DNA of 64,000 nt, from the NCBI GenBank assembly GCA_034620365.1, contig JAQGEQ010000011.1:620001-684000 (forward strand), written 5' to 3'. Below the pieces are notes generated by a model. It was given only the letters and a program-made list of their open reading frames with translations. It was not told the DNA's origin and did not search any database. Both the position numbers and the translations under genes were made by a program. The DNA is from Pegea sp. RAD2-039. Its lineage: Eukaryota > Chordata > Thaliacea > Salpida > Salpidae. Of this stretch, positions 45,601 to 52,339 are shown in pieces (within the stretch, counting starts at the first letter, position 1; the number at the start of each line of letters is the position of its first letter).

Positions 45601-48220
45601 ATTAAACCGGTTCTTGTCCTTATTTTGGTCGTATTCTTTGGTGTAATCACTCTGAAATATCAATTTTTGTAAAATTTTAATTTACAGATTTTGAATTAAG
45701 AATTAGGCGGTTACGATGTCCGAAAATTATGAAACTGAAAATCTTGTATCTGAAGATAGTACTCACATCAATCTTTTTCACGTCGGTAGATATTCCGTAT
45801 TGAGGTGTAAGATGTGCTGGGTAATAAACCATTTGTTTGTCGGCATCCCATTCACCTGTATAAGCTTTCTGTGAACAAAAAATTTATTCAAATCTTTTGT
45901 AATTAAATTGCAAAAACTAAGTATACATGAGATTGAAGATGAGATGACTTTTTGTGCTGTTCAACAACTGGGTGCTGCGATGGATCAAGAGTCTGAAAAC
46001 CTCTATGATCCTTGATAGCCTCTTGCTTTTGCTTTTTATACGAAATCTGAACAAAATTATTTGATGCTAGATTAAGTATTTATTATTTGCTTCATTTAGG
46101 TTATATAAAATGCGATGAAACTATTCGAGTTGAATGTGTTAGTAGCCATTCGAAGTTATCATAACTTGAAAATATAGAAAATACTCACATCACTATTTAA
46201 CTGCGTGTTAGCTATTGCTGTTTGAAGCTGAGGTGTAAGGAACTCTCCCTTTTCAACTTCTTGCTGTACCACAAAATAAGAATTTGAGTTTCACTCAGTT
46301 AGCTTTTAAGCATAAGAAAATTATCAAACAGTTTGATTACTTGGCGGAAGGAATGCTGCTGTCTAAGAGAAGGCTTATCTGAAGACATATCTCCTTCTTT
46401 TTGTTTGTATACTTCTTCACCCTGAGCCTTAGTTTCACCAGGCTTCTGTTAAATAAAATTAATCTTGATTTGAAAGATTCTAACAAATTAGTTTCAATCA
46501 GCCTCTGATTAGAACCTACTTCTAACTCTGGTGATGTTGATTTACCAACAGATAAGTTTAACTTTGGGGAACTTGTAGTAGAGCTACCACCAGTTCCTTG
46601 CTTGACTGAAAACTTAAAATCAGTAGATTCAACCACCTCTTCTTCATTTTCTTCTTCGGTTTCTTCTTCATTTTCTTCTGAAGATGAAGATTTATCAACT
46701 TTTCTACTCACGCTAACTCCAAGTCTGGGTAAGCTTAGGGTACTGCTTCCACCACCTCCTTGTTTAATTGAAAATTTTGGATCAGTAGAAATGTTTGCTT
46801 CATCTTCTTCTTCGTCTTCTGAAGATGAAATCTCAGCTACTTTTCTACCTACACTAACTCCAAGTCTGGGTACGCTTATAACACTACTTCCACCACCTCC
46901 TTGCTTGATTGTGGGTTTTGCAGTGAGTATTTCTTCTTTTTTATCTTCCTTGGAAGTCTACATAAGCAATTAGTTTATTATTAATATTCAATTTTTCAAA
47001 AAATCTTTATTAAAAAGATTTAAAAAGATATTAGTTGTTAGAATAACAATTTTTAAACCTTTCTTATAAACTGTTTAAATGTTTCAAACAAATTATTATA
47101 ATATCAGCTCTTTGAAATATTAAGTCAACAAGACACCAATCGCTCAAACAATTTCTAACAGTTAAGTATTCGAACAATATTTAGTCAGGCATATTCCAAC
47201 AACGTTCAGTTAATTTATATTTTCAGTAGTTCACTTAATTTCTTCAATTTTTCTTCATCTTTATATTTCTGCTATTTATAAATTCCTATTTCTTACTAAA
47301 ATCATTGAAATTTAAATAAAATATTTTTAAGAGTTATTATTTATTATTATTTATTCTTCTGATAAATAGTCAACTGTAACACAACAAATTCAATCTGACC
47401 TCTTGTTTTACATCAGCAAACACAACTTTCTTGCTTTTAACTTCTTCATCTGCAGAGAATCCTCTCTTCAAACTACTTTTTAATTCCTAAAAACAATGAT
47501 ATCAAACTTCATAGAAAAACTTTTCACAAAATACTGACAGGTGAAGTTTTCTTTTCATCATCATCTTCATCATCAGAAAACGTCACTTGACGTTTAGCAG
47601 TCAGTTTCAATGATCCATCTTTTTTAGCAGTGGTAGACGAAATCTGGCCAATACCAGCGCTTGTTTTAACTACAGAAGATGTAGTTGGTACTTCTTCAAT
47701 TATTTCTGTAGATTTTTTTCCTTTCCAAACATAAGTGATCGACCCATCTTCACCAACCACTTCTTCTTTTGTCCATGTAATGTCTGGATCATCAAGGACA
47801 TTTTGGTCTACATCTGTTTTAGTTTCTGTGATTTTGTTTCCATCTTGGTCTGTAGTTTCACTTTTCCAAGAAACTTCTTTTCCTATAAAGTCTCTTGGAA
47901 GTTCAGATCGATCAACAGATGTCTCTGCATCCGTTGAAAAGTCTTGGGAGCTAAAAAAATCTTGTGAAGAAGTTCGCTTTTTCTTCACCAAAAATTTTTT
48001 GGTTGAAGAACTTTTGTGGCGTGAGTTTGCAAATGCCTAAAAAGAAATGTTAATAAATCACTTGCCAAAAAACTTGTTTAAGCTTTTTAATAAATTTTCT
48101 GGCTGATAAAAATAAGTTTTCTGCCACAATAATAGAGTTTGAAAACAAAAGTAATCAATAGAAATAATTTAGAGTTTGTAATAAATAAATTTTTCTTTAA
48201 ACCTGTCTTCGCGAAGACAT
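42..48220 (-). CDS. Giant nebulin-like thin-filament protein (3' end outside window)
   Basis: Nebulin-family proteins lie along actin in muscle thin filaments, one module of about 35 residues per actin subunit, and help set filament length. Here 171 coding exons join without a break into about 7,345 residues: an acidic N-terminus (447 residues including a partial repeat), 27 complete super-repeats of about 253 residues and part of a 28th. Modules carry SDxxYK-type motifs, for example SD|NLYKKQ, SD|IVYKED, SD|IKYKEE and EIGYKSDF, where the bar is an intron. Exon sizes repeat as 102-108-160-164-105-120 bp. All introns are phase 0 except between exons c and d (phase 1). The start is the ATG at 48220, just after a splice acceptor; it opens a short exon (MSSRRQ) that splices in frame to a long acidic exon. 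The stop codon, and any SH3 domain of the kind ending vertebrate nebulin, lie beyond the left edge. Seen: exons, frames and motifs. Inferred: muscle role. Confidence 0.93.
723..1887 (-). repeat. Nebulin super-repeat 27 (divergent)
   Basis: Exons: a 1887-1786, b 1736-1629, c 1503-1344, d 1236-1073, e 1011-907, f 839-723 (117 bp, one codon short; ends VMNE, so the usual SD is lost). The c exon reads IPYKEQYHANKGKMVGVDET. No close copy elsewhere in the window, as expected near the edge of an array. Confidence 0.9.
1973..3421 (-). repeat. Nebulin super-repeat 26
   Basis: Exons: a 3421-3320, b 3138-3031, c 2910-2751, d 2590-2427, e 2369-2265, f 2092-1973. The latter part of c, the 160-bp d-c intron, and d and e are nearly identical to SR24 and SR23. 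The beginning of c (RHYKEEFEKNRGKMLGTD) and exons a and b are not. Exon f ends TDVSND. Confidence 0.92.
3569..5068 (-). repeat. Nebulin super-repeat 25
   Basis: Exons: a 5068-4967, b 4723-4616, c 4499-4340, d 4186-4023, e 3853-3749, f 3688-3569. Exons a, b and the beginning of c (KHYHEEYTKNRGQMLGTDET) are shared with SR24. The rest of c (KAKELLPIQSKSAY) and d-f are divergent. Confidence 0.92.
5153..6573 (-). repeat. Nebulin super-repeat 24
   Basis: Exons: a 6573-6472, b 6228-6121, c 6004-5845, d 5684-5521, e 5463-5359, f 5272-5153. Tandem copy of SR23 (offset 1,505 bp). Its a and b exons and the 243-bp b-a intron also match those of SR25 at the same offset. Confidence 0.93.
6658..8012 (-). 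repeat. Nebulin super-repeat 23
   Basis: Exons: a 8012-7911, b 7733-7626, c 7509-7350, d 7189-7026, e 6968-6864, f 6777-6658. Exons b-f and their introns match SR24 at exactly 1,505 bp. The b-a intron (7734-7910) is different from that of SR24 and marks one end of the duplicated tract. Confidence 0.93.
8066..9904 (-). repeat. Nebulin super-repeat 22
   Basis: Exons: a 9904-9803, b 9510-9403, c 9188-9029, d 8705-8542, e 8470-8366, f 8185-8066. C-terminal edge of the SR15-SR22 family. The a exon begins IVYKEDYEDSKAMICFPF. The intron after f (8013-8065) is only 53 bp and leads into the different SR23 family. Confidence 0.93.
9963..11639 (-). repeat. Nebulin super-repeat 21
   Basis: Exons: a 11639-11538, b 11245-11138, c 10925-10766, d 10484-10321, e 10249-10145, f 10082-9963. 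Paired with SR20 and SR22 by the b-a intron and the MTNQQSAHEY form of exon d. The d-c intron (10485-10765) is unrelated to theirs. Confidence 0.93.
11698..13385 (-). repeat. Nebulin super-repeat 20
   Basis: Exons: a 13385-13284, b 12991-12884, c 12659-12500, d 12220-12057, e 11985-11881, f 11817-11698. The b-a intron (12992-13283) is nearly the same as those of SR21 and SR22. Exon d carries the MTNQQSAHEYKSDF variant, shared with SR21 and SR22 but not SR15-SR19 (MTKQASEIGYKSDF). Confidence 0.93.
13444..14908 (-). repeat. Nebulin super-repeat 19
   Basis: Exons: a 14908-14807, b 14689-14582, c 14373-14214, d 13964-13801, e 13729-13625, f 13563-13444. The c-b and b-a introns are almost base-for-base those of SR16. 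The d exon has the variant DVTNKV tail (DETNKV in most sisters). Confidence 0.93.
14967..16689 (-). repeat. Nebulin super-repeat 18
   Basis: Exons: a 16689-16588, b 16468-16361, c 15915-15756, d 15487-15324, e 15252-15148, f 15086-14967. The d-c intron (15488-15755) and the 445-bp c-b intron (15916-16360) are unlike those of the neighbours, although the flanking exons are nearly identical. Conversion tracts therefore seem to stop within introns. Confidence 0.93.
16748..18218 (-). repeat. Nebulin super-repeat 17
   Basis: Exons: a 18218-18117, b 17998-17891, c 17680-17521, d 17268-17105, e 17034-16930, f 16867-16748. The d-c intron (17269-17520) is shared with SR15, SR16 and SR19. The c exon reads KEEYQKNRG where most sisters have KEEYEKNRG. 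Confidence 0.93.
18277..19745 (-). repeat. Nebulin super-repeat 16
   Basis: Exons: a 19745-19644, b 19526-19419, c 19210-19051, d 18797-18634, e 18562-18458, f 18396-18277. Exons a-c and the b-a and c-b introns match SR19 at a fixed offset of 4,837 bp. Typical motifs: b HEYVADHEKNKMKNRFDVTS, c VKYKEEYEKNRGSMIG, d DGQQISHAIEMTKQAS. Confidence 0.93.
19804..21557 (-). repeat. Nebulin super-repeat 15
   Basis: Exons: a 21557-21456, b 21101-20994, c 20735-20576, d 20324-20161, e 20089-19985, f 19923-19804. Exons d-f belong to the SR15-SR22 family and match SR18 at a fixed offset of 4,837 bp. Exon b is divergent (NNYHFDHEKSKAKNRYYVTE). Exon c ends PNVGPG instead of PNVGAG. Confidence 0.92.
21636..23134 (-). 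repeat. Nebulin super-repeat 14 (transition unit)
   Basis: Exons: a 23134-23033, b 22745-22638, c 22456-22297, d 22176-22013, e 21924-21820, f 21755-21636. The a and f exons and the start of the intron after f are nearly the same as those of the neighbouring units (a at 21456, f at 23213). The b exon (RDYKIESNKEKQKNKF) and c exon (ANYHKQFENTKGQMVG) are divergent. Confidence 0.91.
23213..24572 (-). repeat. Nebulin super-repeat 13 (transition unit)
   Basis: Exons: a 24572-24471, b 24303-24196, c 24061-23902, d 23793-23630, e 23544-23440, f 23332-23213. Exons c, d and e are of the SR3-SR12 type (e still ends Ser-Asn), but f is of the other family (QREYTKQKAETVAQHRGYQT, VVRGQKASQLISD). The boundary between two homogenised families therefore lies in this unit, near 23333-23440. 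Confidence 0.92.
24771..25891 (-). repeat. Nebulin super-repeat 12
   Basis: Exons: a 25891-25790, b 25720-25613, c 25553-25394, d 25283-25120, e 25048-24944, f 24890-24771. Same family as SR4-SR11, with the conserved intron of about 53 bp between f and e. The intron after f is only 198 bp (24573-24770), so the run of long inter-super-repeat introns ends here. Confidence 0.93.
26516..27635 (-). repeat. Nebulin super-repeat 11
   Basis: Exons: a 27635-27534, b 27464-27357, c 27297-27138, d 27027-26864, e 26792-26688, f 26635-26516. The b exon encodes Asn-Thr-Lys where most copies have Lys-Thr-Lys, a variant shared with SR4 (41095-41202), which suggests exchange between non-adjacent copies. Confidence 0.93.
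27636..28453 (-). other. Representative long intron between super-repeats
   Basis: Between SR4 and SR12, introns separating one super-repeat from the next (exon f to exon a) are long: 25892-26515, 27636-28453, 29575-30337, 31458-32220, 33341-34295, 35416-36177, 37296-38154 and 39273-40253 (0.62-0.98 kb), plus a shorter one at 41374-41614. All are AT-rich and I see no exon or RNA gene in them. Those at 29575, 31458 and 35416 are close copies of one another. Introns inside super-repeats in this block are only about 50-110 bp. Confidence 0.8.
28454..29574 (-). repeat. Nebulin super-repeat 10
   Basis: Exons: a 29574-29473, b 29403-29296, c 29236-29077, d 28966-28803, e 28731-28627, f 28573-28454. 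Paired with SR9 at 1,883 bp. Exon e has a GAT codon (Asp) where sisters have GCT (Ala) in the KSALQTN stretch. The intron after f is 818 bp (27636-28453). Confidence 0.94.
30338..31457 (-). repeat. Nebulin super-repeat 9 (recent tandem copy of SR10)
   Basis: Exons: a 31457-31356, b 31286-31179, c 31119-30960, d 30849-30686, e 30614-30510, f 30457-30338. Exons a-c and all their introns match SR10 at an offset of exactly 1,883 bp with only scattered single-base differences. This is the youngest-looking duplication on the right-hand side of the array. Confidence 0.94.
32221..33340 (-). repeat. Nebulin super-repeat 8
   Basis: Exons: a 33340-33239, b 33169-33062, c 33002-32843, d 32732-32569, e 32497-32393, f 32340-32221. 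The d exon begins with a Glu codon where sister copies have Asp (DGQ to EGQ). Exons e and f and the intron after f match SR9 at a constant offset of 1,883 bp. Confidence 0.93.
34296..35415 (-). repeat. Nebulin super-repeat 7
   Basis: Exons: a 35415-35314, b 35244-35137, c 35077-34918, d 34807-34644, e 34572-34468, f 34415-34296. The d-c intron (34808-34917) is shared with SR8. The intron after f is 955 bp (33341-34295), of unrelated sequence apart from its first bases, which resemble those at 39273. Confidence 0.93.
36178..37295 (-). repeat. Nebulin super-repeat 6
   Basis: Exons: a 37295-37194, b 37124-37017, c 36957-36798, d 36689-36526, e 36454-36350, f 36297-36178. The c exon has a GCA (Ala) codon where most copies have GAA in TDETPEM. 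The intron after f (35416-36177, 762 bp) is nearly the same as those at 29575-30337 and 31458-32220. Confidence 0.93.
38155..39272 (-). repeat. Nebulin super-repeat 5
   Basis: Exons: a 39272-39171, b 39101-38994, c 38934-38775, d 38666-38503, e 38431-38327, f 38274-38155. The intron that follows f (37296-38154, 859 bp) is not closely related to those following SR8-SR10, so this unit was not part of the most recent duplications. Confidence 0.93.
40254..41373 (-). repeat. Nebulin super-repeat 4
   Basis: Exons: a 41373-41272, b 41202-41095, c 41035-40876, d 40765-40602, e 40530-40426, f 40373-40254. Typical of the SR3-SR13 family: a KTYKQDWEDEKDIMYFPYTL, b NQYTQEHD, c VNYKADYEKNRGKMLG, d DGQEISHAVDMTKQAS, f REYTKQKAETTAKYRGYQTM. 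The f exon has GCT (Ala) in KAETTA where several sister copies have GAT (Asp). Confidence 0.93.
41615..43110 (-). repeat. Nebulin super-repeat 3 (N-terminal edge of homogenised block)
   Basis: Exons: a 43110-43009, b 42770-42663, c 42393-42234, d 42125-41962, e 41891-41787, f 41734-41615. The a and b exons are divergent (b reads KAYTKEHDSTKSKNRF), but c-d-e-f are nearly identical to the following copies, introns included. The edge of the homogenised block therefore falls inside this unit, between b and c. Exon e ends Ser-Asn rather than Ser-Asp, as in SR4-SR13. Confidence 0.92.
43296..44447 (-). repeat. Nebulin super-repeat 2 (divergent)
   Basis: Exons: a 44447-44346, b 44277-44170, c 44114-43955, d 43824-43661, e 43579-43475, f 43412-43296 (117 bp, one codon short). 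The c exon carries the MLGTDETPEM signature and the d exon reads HQEIFHAMAKQKIAS, so the usual DGQ is altered. Introns are unlike those of other copies. Confidence 0.9.
44596..45868 (-). repeat. Nebulin super-repeat 1 (most N-terminal, divergent)
   Basis: Exons in transcription order: a 45868-45767, b 45651-45547 (105 bp, one codon short), c 45408-45249, d 45162-44999, e 44884-44780, f 44715-44596. Motifs: a GEWDADKQMVYYPAHLT; b DYTKEYDQNKDKNRF; c VKYKQEHNKAKGSMIG; d DGQEIVHGINKQKQAS; f IDYKKQKKETTDNYRGYQTM. Codons and introns differ widely from the inner copies, so this copy has escaped homogenisation. Confidence 0.9.
45927..46445 (-). other. Nebulin-like gene exons 5-7: linker and first partial repeat
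   Basis: Exon 5 (46445-46341, 35 codons, KPGETKAQGEEVYKQKEG then SLRQQHSFRQ) has the 105-bp size of a nebulin module exon but no clear SDxxYK. Exon 6 (46263-46189) is a 25-codon shortened e-type module (LTPQLQTAIA..LNSD). Exon 7 (46046-45927) is an f-type module (ISYKKQKQE..HRGFQTLDPSQHP). The nebulin array therefore begins with a trimmed e-f pair before the first complete super-repeat. Confidence 0.82.
46520..46957 (-). other. Nebulin-like gene exon 4: triple Gly-Ser/acidic repeat
   Basis: A 146-codon exon (acceptor ending TAG at 46960-46958, donor GTAGGT at 46519). It holds three successive copies of a unit of about 40-45 residues: an IKQGGGGSS-like core (third copy VKQGTGGSS), then RLGVSVGRK, RLGVSVSRK or KLNLSVGKS, then Ser and Glu/Asp runs such as SSSEDEEEDE. 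The composition predicts a flexible, strongly acidic tether. I do not recognise it as a known domain. Confidence 0.8.
47400..48036 (-). other. Nebulin-like gene exons 2-3: acidic, disordered N-terminal region
   Basis: Exon 2 (48036-47539, 166 codons) starts with a basic stretch (KKFLVKKKRTSSQ), then Ser/Asp-rich sequence, then two related segments, one with SWKSE..DQDGNKI and one with TWTKEE..GEDGSITYVW, and ends in an acidic run (FSDDEDDDEKK). Exon 3 (47486-47400, 29 codons) reads ELKSSLKRGFSADEEV onward. Neither contains a nebulin module. Vertebrate nebulin also begins with a Glu-rich region, but I see no direct sequence match, so function (for example binding a pointed-end or membrane partner) is unknown. 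Confidence 0.8.
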
Positions 48221-48248
48221 TATTGCCAGCCAAAGTTTCTTGTTGCTT
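48203..48248 (-). other. Nebulin-like gene: start-codon exon with short 5' UTR
   Basis: Read on the minus strand, a T-rich acceptor ending CTAG (to 48249) is followed by about 28 non-coding bases, then ATG at 48220-48218 and five more codons (MSSRRQ), then a GT donor at 48202-48201. The donor (GTTTAAAG) is weak. The next exon opens in phase 0 with AFANSRHK and stays open for 166 codons, which supports this start. A start further downstream is possible but would lose the first basic residues. Confidence 0.7.
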
Positions 48249-49113
48249 CTAGTAAATAAAATGATAGAAATAATAAAAGAAAATTTGAATAAATTCATAA
48301 ATATTTTAAGACGATTTCGATATTTATAGTTTTAATAGGTGCGGTTGTTGAATACAATCAATAGTAATTGCCTTGTGCGATTATTTAGAGGAAATAAAAG
48401 AATTTTAGGTCTTATTTCGATAAATTCTTGTTTTTACATATTGTTTATTTTAATAAACTTTTTTTTACTTCTTACATAATTTATAAATAATTATGTACCA
48501 AAATAACTTATGATATTATTAACACGCGTAATTTGCTTTTAGGTGTCTTGCCAAAATACGAAATAACTTAAAATATACAACAGCTTTCACTTATGATGAT
48601 TTTGATCTTTTATAACTACGTTTCTCAGCTGAAATGTTGATCAGCTTCCTACATTATACAGGAAACATTATAAACACTAATTACTTTTTATTTTGGTTGA
48701 AAAATTGTTTTCTTTTCTAAGTTTGCTAAAAATTATTTCTTTATTACTTGTTTCAATTGCTGTTGTCAACAAGTAAATAGGAAGTAAAGTTTTCCTATTT
48801 ATACAAGCTCTGCTTTAAAATATTTATAATTGTTGGTACAAGTCAAAGGGCGAAATTGAAGAAATGAAGACCTTCTTAAATCGGTTTTTAATCAGTAATT
48901 TTGAAAAGTCAACTACATAAAATAGTGTTCGACAAGATGAAGTGATGGAAAATAACATGTGAAGAAATTCTTTTAATATAATGTAAAATGTATAAAACTT
49001 TAAATTAATTTCTTAAATCGTTTATCATTCAATAATGAAATAATTTACAATTTCTTTAAACGGTTAAAAACATTTGCATAATTTGTTGAAAATATAAGTG
49101 AGTTTTAACTTAC

Positions 49114-49165
49114 CAGTTGTTTCGATTATTCTTGTTGCGATCTAACCACAAGCAAATTAACTACT
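49114..49165 (-). promoter_or_regulatory. Candidate non-coding first exon of the nebulin-like gene
   Basis: On the minus strand a strong donor (CTG|GTAAGTT) ends at 49113-49108, and the start-codon exon 865 bp downstream begins with a clean acceptor. The simplest reading is a 5' UTR exon here with the promoter just to its right. Its right-hand limit is a guess. A rather similar stretch ending in a donor (CCG|GTAAATT) lies near 50215-50250 and could be an alternative first exon. Confidence 0.4.
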
Positions 49166-52100
49166 GGATACAAAATTTTCAATTATAAACAAGCTTAAAC
49201 AATTATGCTGGGAAGATAGAATTTTGATAGAAAGCTTTAAATCACAAATTTAAAACAAAAAAGTTCAAACCACAAACGATCTTATGTTTGTCGTAAAAAA
49301 AGTAATTAAAAAATCATAATTTTTCAACTCATACTTCTTTAAAAAGTACTAAATGTTTCAACGTAAACTGGGTTAAATTACTATTTAAATTTACAACATA
49401 CAGTTGATGCAATTATAAAAATATAGACTTAATCATACAATAGTAATTACGATCTTGTTAAATATGAATCTCTACGTTTCGACTCAATTAAAAAGTATCG
49501 ATTACAGATGGATAAAAAATATACAAAAAAGCTTAAGTTAAAAATCTCAGATAACAAAAAAATAAAGTTCTGATATTCGACTTTTTATTTTGATGTACTC
49601 ATTTTTTTATTAATTTATTTCTAAAAGTATATGAGAAAATGAGAAATATCAGTAATAAGAACTCTGTATACCGAACAAATTTCAAAATAGTTGCTCAAGT
49701 GATAATATGAAATCAGTTTGATAAAAATATTGATGATGAAATTTTGAAGGACGACAGCTGAGAGTAACTGAAGTTCATATCCAATTATTAGATGTAACGT
49801 GTGTGCTTTGAAAAGATGTGCTGTTATGACGTTAATAGTGTTCATTTATACTTCTTTTATTTTAAAACTACTTCGTCACCACGTTCACTAGCTTTGTTAA
49901 ATCAATGCTTAAATTACAAAATTACCACAAAGTAATTTTTGTTACAATGTGAATAATTAGTAGAAAATCTAACAGTCATAAAACATATACTCAACTGAAA
50001 TAATAAGACTGAAATGTTGTGTGTTAATTTCTAACCTAATAAATGCAGGTTTGATATTACTCTCTCAAGAGAGATGTTGTCATCAAATTTCTTCCAGTAT
50101 TTACTTAGTTCTTGTATAACAATTGACAAAACTCTTTCCTAGAATTTTATAATTGTTGCTTATGTTTTAGCCACAAATACAAATTCATATAAAATTACAA
50201 CACTTTGTTAATTTACCGGTTTCAATTGTCTTATTGCAAAGAAGTTATTCTTACTCAAAAATAATTTTTAAAGATGACTTTAAAGAGTTGATAAGTATTT
50301 TATTTGCTACTCACTTAAAGATATTTATTTTTGATGACAGTATCTCATAAACTATATTTATTACTAAAACATTTATTTTAAAAGTAGCAAAATAAACAGG
50401 TTATAATCAGCTAGGATATGGCTTTTATAAATCACTTGTAAAAAAACTGCTCTATATAATATTTGAATAAAATTTGCAATCTAGTTCAAATTCTAATTAT
50501 GAATAGTTTGAAGAATTGTTTCTATTTGTTTAAATTCTTTAATAGCTTTAATTGTATTTTGAGTTTTGTTAGATAATTTATTTTCTTTCGCTAGAGAAAC
50601 TGGTACTTAATTTGAGCTATGAAGTAATTTTGACGTCATTATTAAATACATATGCAGACCACATAATAAATGTTGTAAAAGTTATCTCCTGTGTTTTTAA
50701 AACTTGAAAGTCAATAAGGTAAGAATTATCAAGACTGCTTTGAACGCAATGCAGTTTTAATTATTCTTCATAACATTTATAAAAAGAGTATACAAAAAAA
50801 GCAAACAATTTAATTAATCAAAAATTACTTAATTTTTCATTAGGTTAAAAAACCTATTTTATACTTAATTTCATAAACTTTGTTTGACTATTTCATGATA
50901 GTATTGTAAAAAAAAAGCTTTAAAAATGTAATTATTCAAGAAAATTCTCTTAACTTATAAAAAAATACTTTAAAAACTAGAATAAACGTGATTTTTTTTT
51001 CAAAAATTAGAAACTGTGTTTCGTTTTGATGTTTTAAATATATTTTTCTACGGTTTGATATTGACATAGTTTTATCTTTATAAAGCGTATGTAATTTTGA
51101 GACAAGGCTAGTCTCAAAAAAACTGTTTTTCGTCATTGAATAAACCTACATTAACAAGGTAAACCTAATGAACTTTAAAATTTAGAAATAATTAATGCAG
51201 ACAGCTTTTCAACAAAAAGACTTAAAAAATTATATCAACAACTTCTAGAATGAAATCGTGTTGAGTAAAATCTTTCGTTTTTAAAGATTAAAGCATAAAA
51301 ATGTATTTTTACAAGAAAGCTTAAAGTAAGCTAATAAGAAATATAAATTGATGATTGTTACAAGATTATCGGAAGAATATTAAAAGAAAAGCTTGCAATA
51401 CAATGTCGAAACTTAAATGTATTTTGAACATTTTTCACAAATATTCCCTGGGGTGCTTTAAATACTTAGTAATTTAAGAAGATTGTCCCACAAAAGTTAC
51501 AGTTTATTAATACAAAATCATATAAAGATTTGGCATCCAGCAAAACTTCATTGAAAAGCAATCAAAATTATTTAAATACTTTTTTATATCCTTCGTACGA
51601 GGTTTATTTGATTAAAATTAGCCCAATTCTTATAAATTATAAATTTTATTGTTCACTCTACATTGTTTTGTGCTGTATGGTAGTGAATGATAGGTTTTAT
51701 TTAATTAACTTTACGCTAAACAATTATTACCTTTCAACGTCTGCTTTTATTTTTACATCAACAGTTATAAAACAGCTTGATATCAGCTAATGGAAACAAA
51801 CCTTTTTGTGATGCATTAATTTATTAGTTAAAATGAAAAAGTAAAATTTGACTAATCTCATAAAAAAAAACTCTTATATCACAGAGTTAGGTGCTTTGTT
51901 GCACTTTGCTTGAGTCAGATTTAGGATATTTCCTAAAGACCAAAGTTTGAAAAAGTCTAATAAGGTATAAACAAAAGTATTTAAAGCAGTGAAATTGTTT
52001 GTAAGATACTGAATATGTCTTTAGATATTTAAGTTAGAATAATCATAATATTTAGATAAATATTTATTTACAGATCATTGATTCATTTACTTATAAAAAC

Positions 52101-52339
52101 ATTTACAAATCATTTCTTTACAATAAATTCAAGCTACATTTGAAATACTATTCTAATTCAGACAAAACAACCTAAAAAAGTATAACTTTCCGTAAAGATC
52201 ACATTTTTTAATTTTAATCGTGTTTATTTAGATGCACAACAAATCAATATAAAAAAGTATTTGATTTTTGATTAATACCGAATAAGAACAAATACATAGA
52301 AAAAACTTGTGTTGTAATATCAAATTTATATTTCAGTAA
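49166..52339. other. Intergenic region, no gene recognised
   Basis: About 3.2 kb of AT-rich sequence between the nebulin-like gene and lectin gene A. Open frames here are short (under 90 codons), low in complexity and lack splice logic or family motifs. It should contain the nebulin promoter. A possible polyadenylation signal for lectin gene A (AATAAA on the minus strand) is at 52223-52228. Confidence 0.6.

Noticed and set aside
1-46000. Satellite or tandem-repeat DNA
   Set aside because: The repetition follows exon structure, keeps reading frame over every exon and has conserved splice sites, so it is a repetitive protein-coding gene.
46602-46973. Plus-strand Ser-rich frame of 123 codons
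   Set aside because: Antisense of the acidic Gly/Ser exon 4; the Glu codons on the minus strand read as Ser/Phe on the plus strand.
47272-48805. MEF2-like sites (CTATTTATAA at 47272, CTATTTATAC near 48796)
   Set aside because: Tempting for a muscle gene, but such AT-rich strings are expected by chance in DNA of this composition and I have no conservation evidence.
51530-51790. 86-codon plus-strand frame in the intergenic region
   Set aside because: Low-complexity Ile/Leu/Tyr-rich translation, no plausible start context, no splice partner and no resemblance to the neighbouring families.
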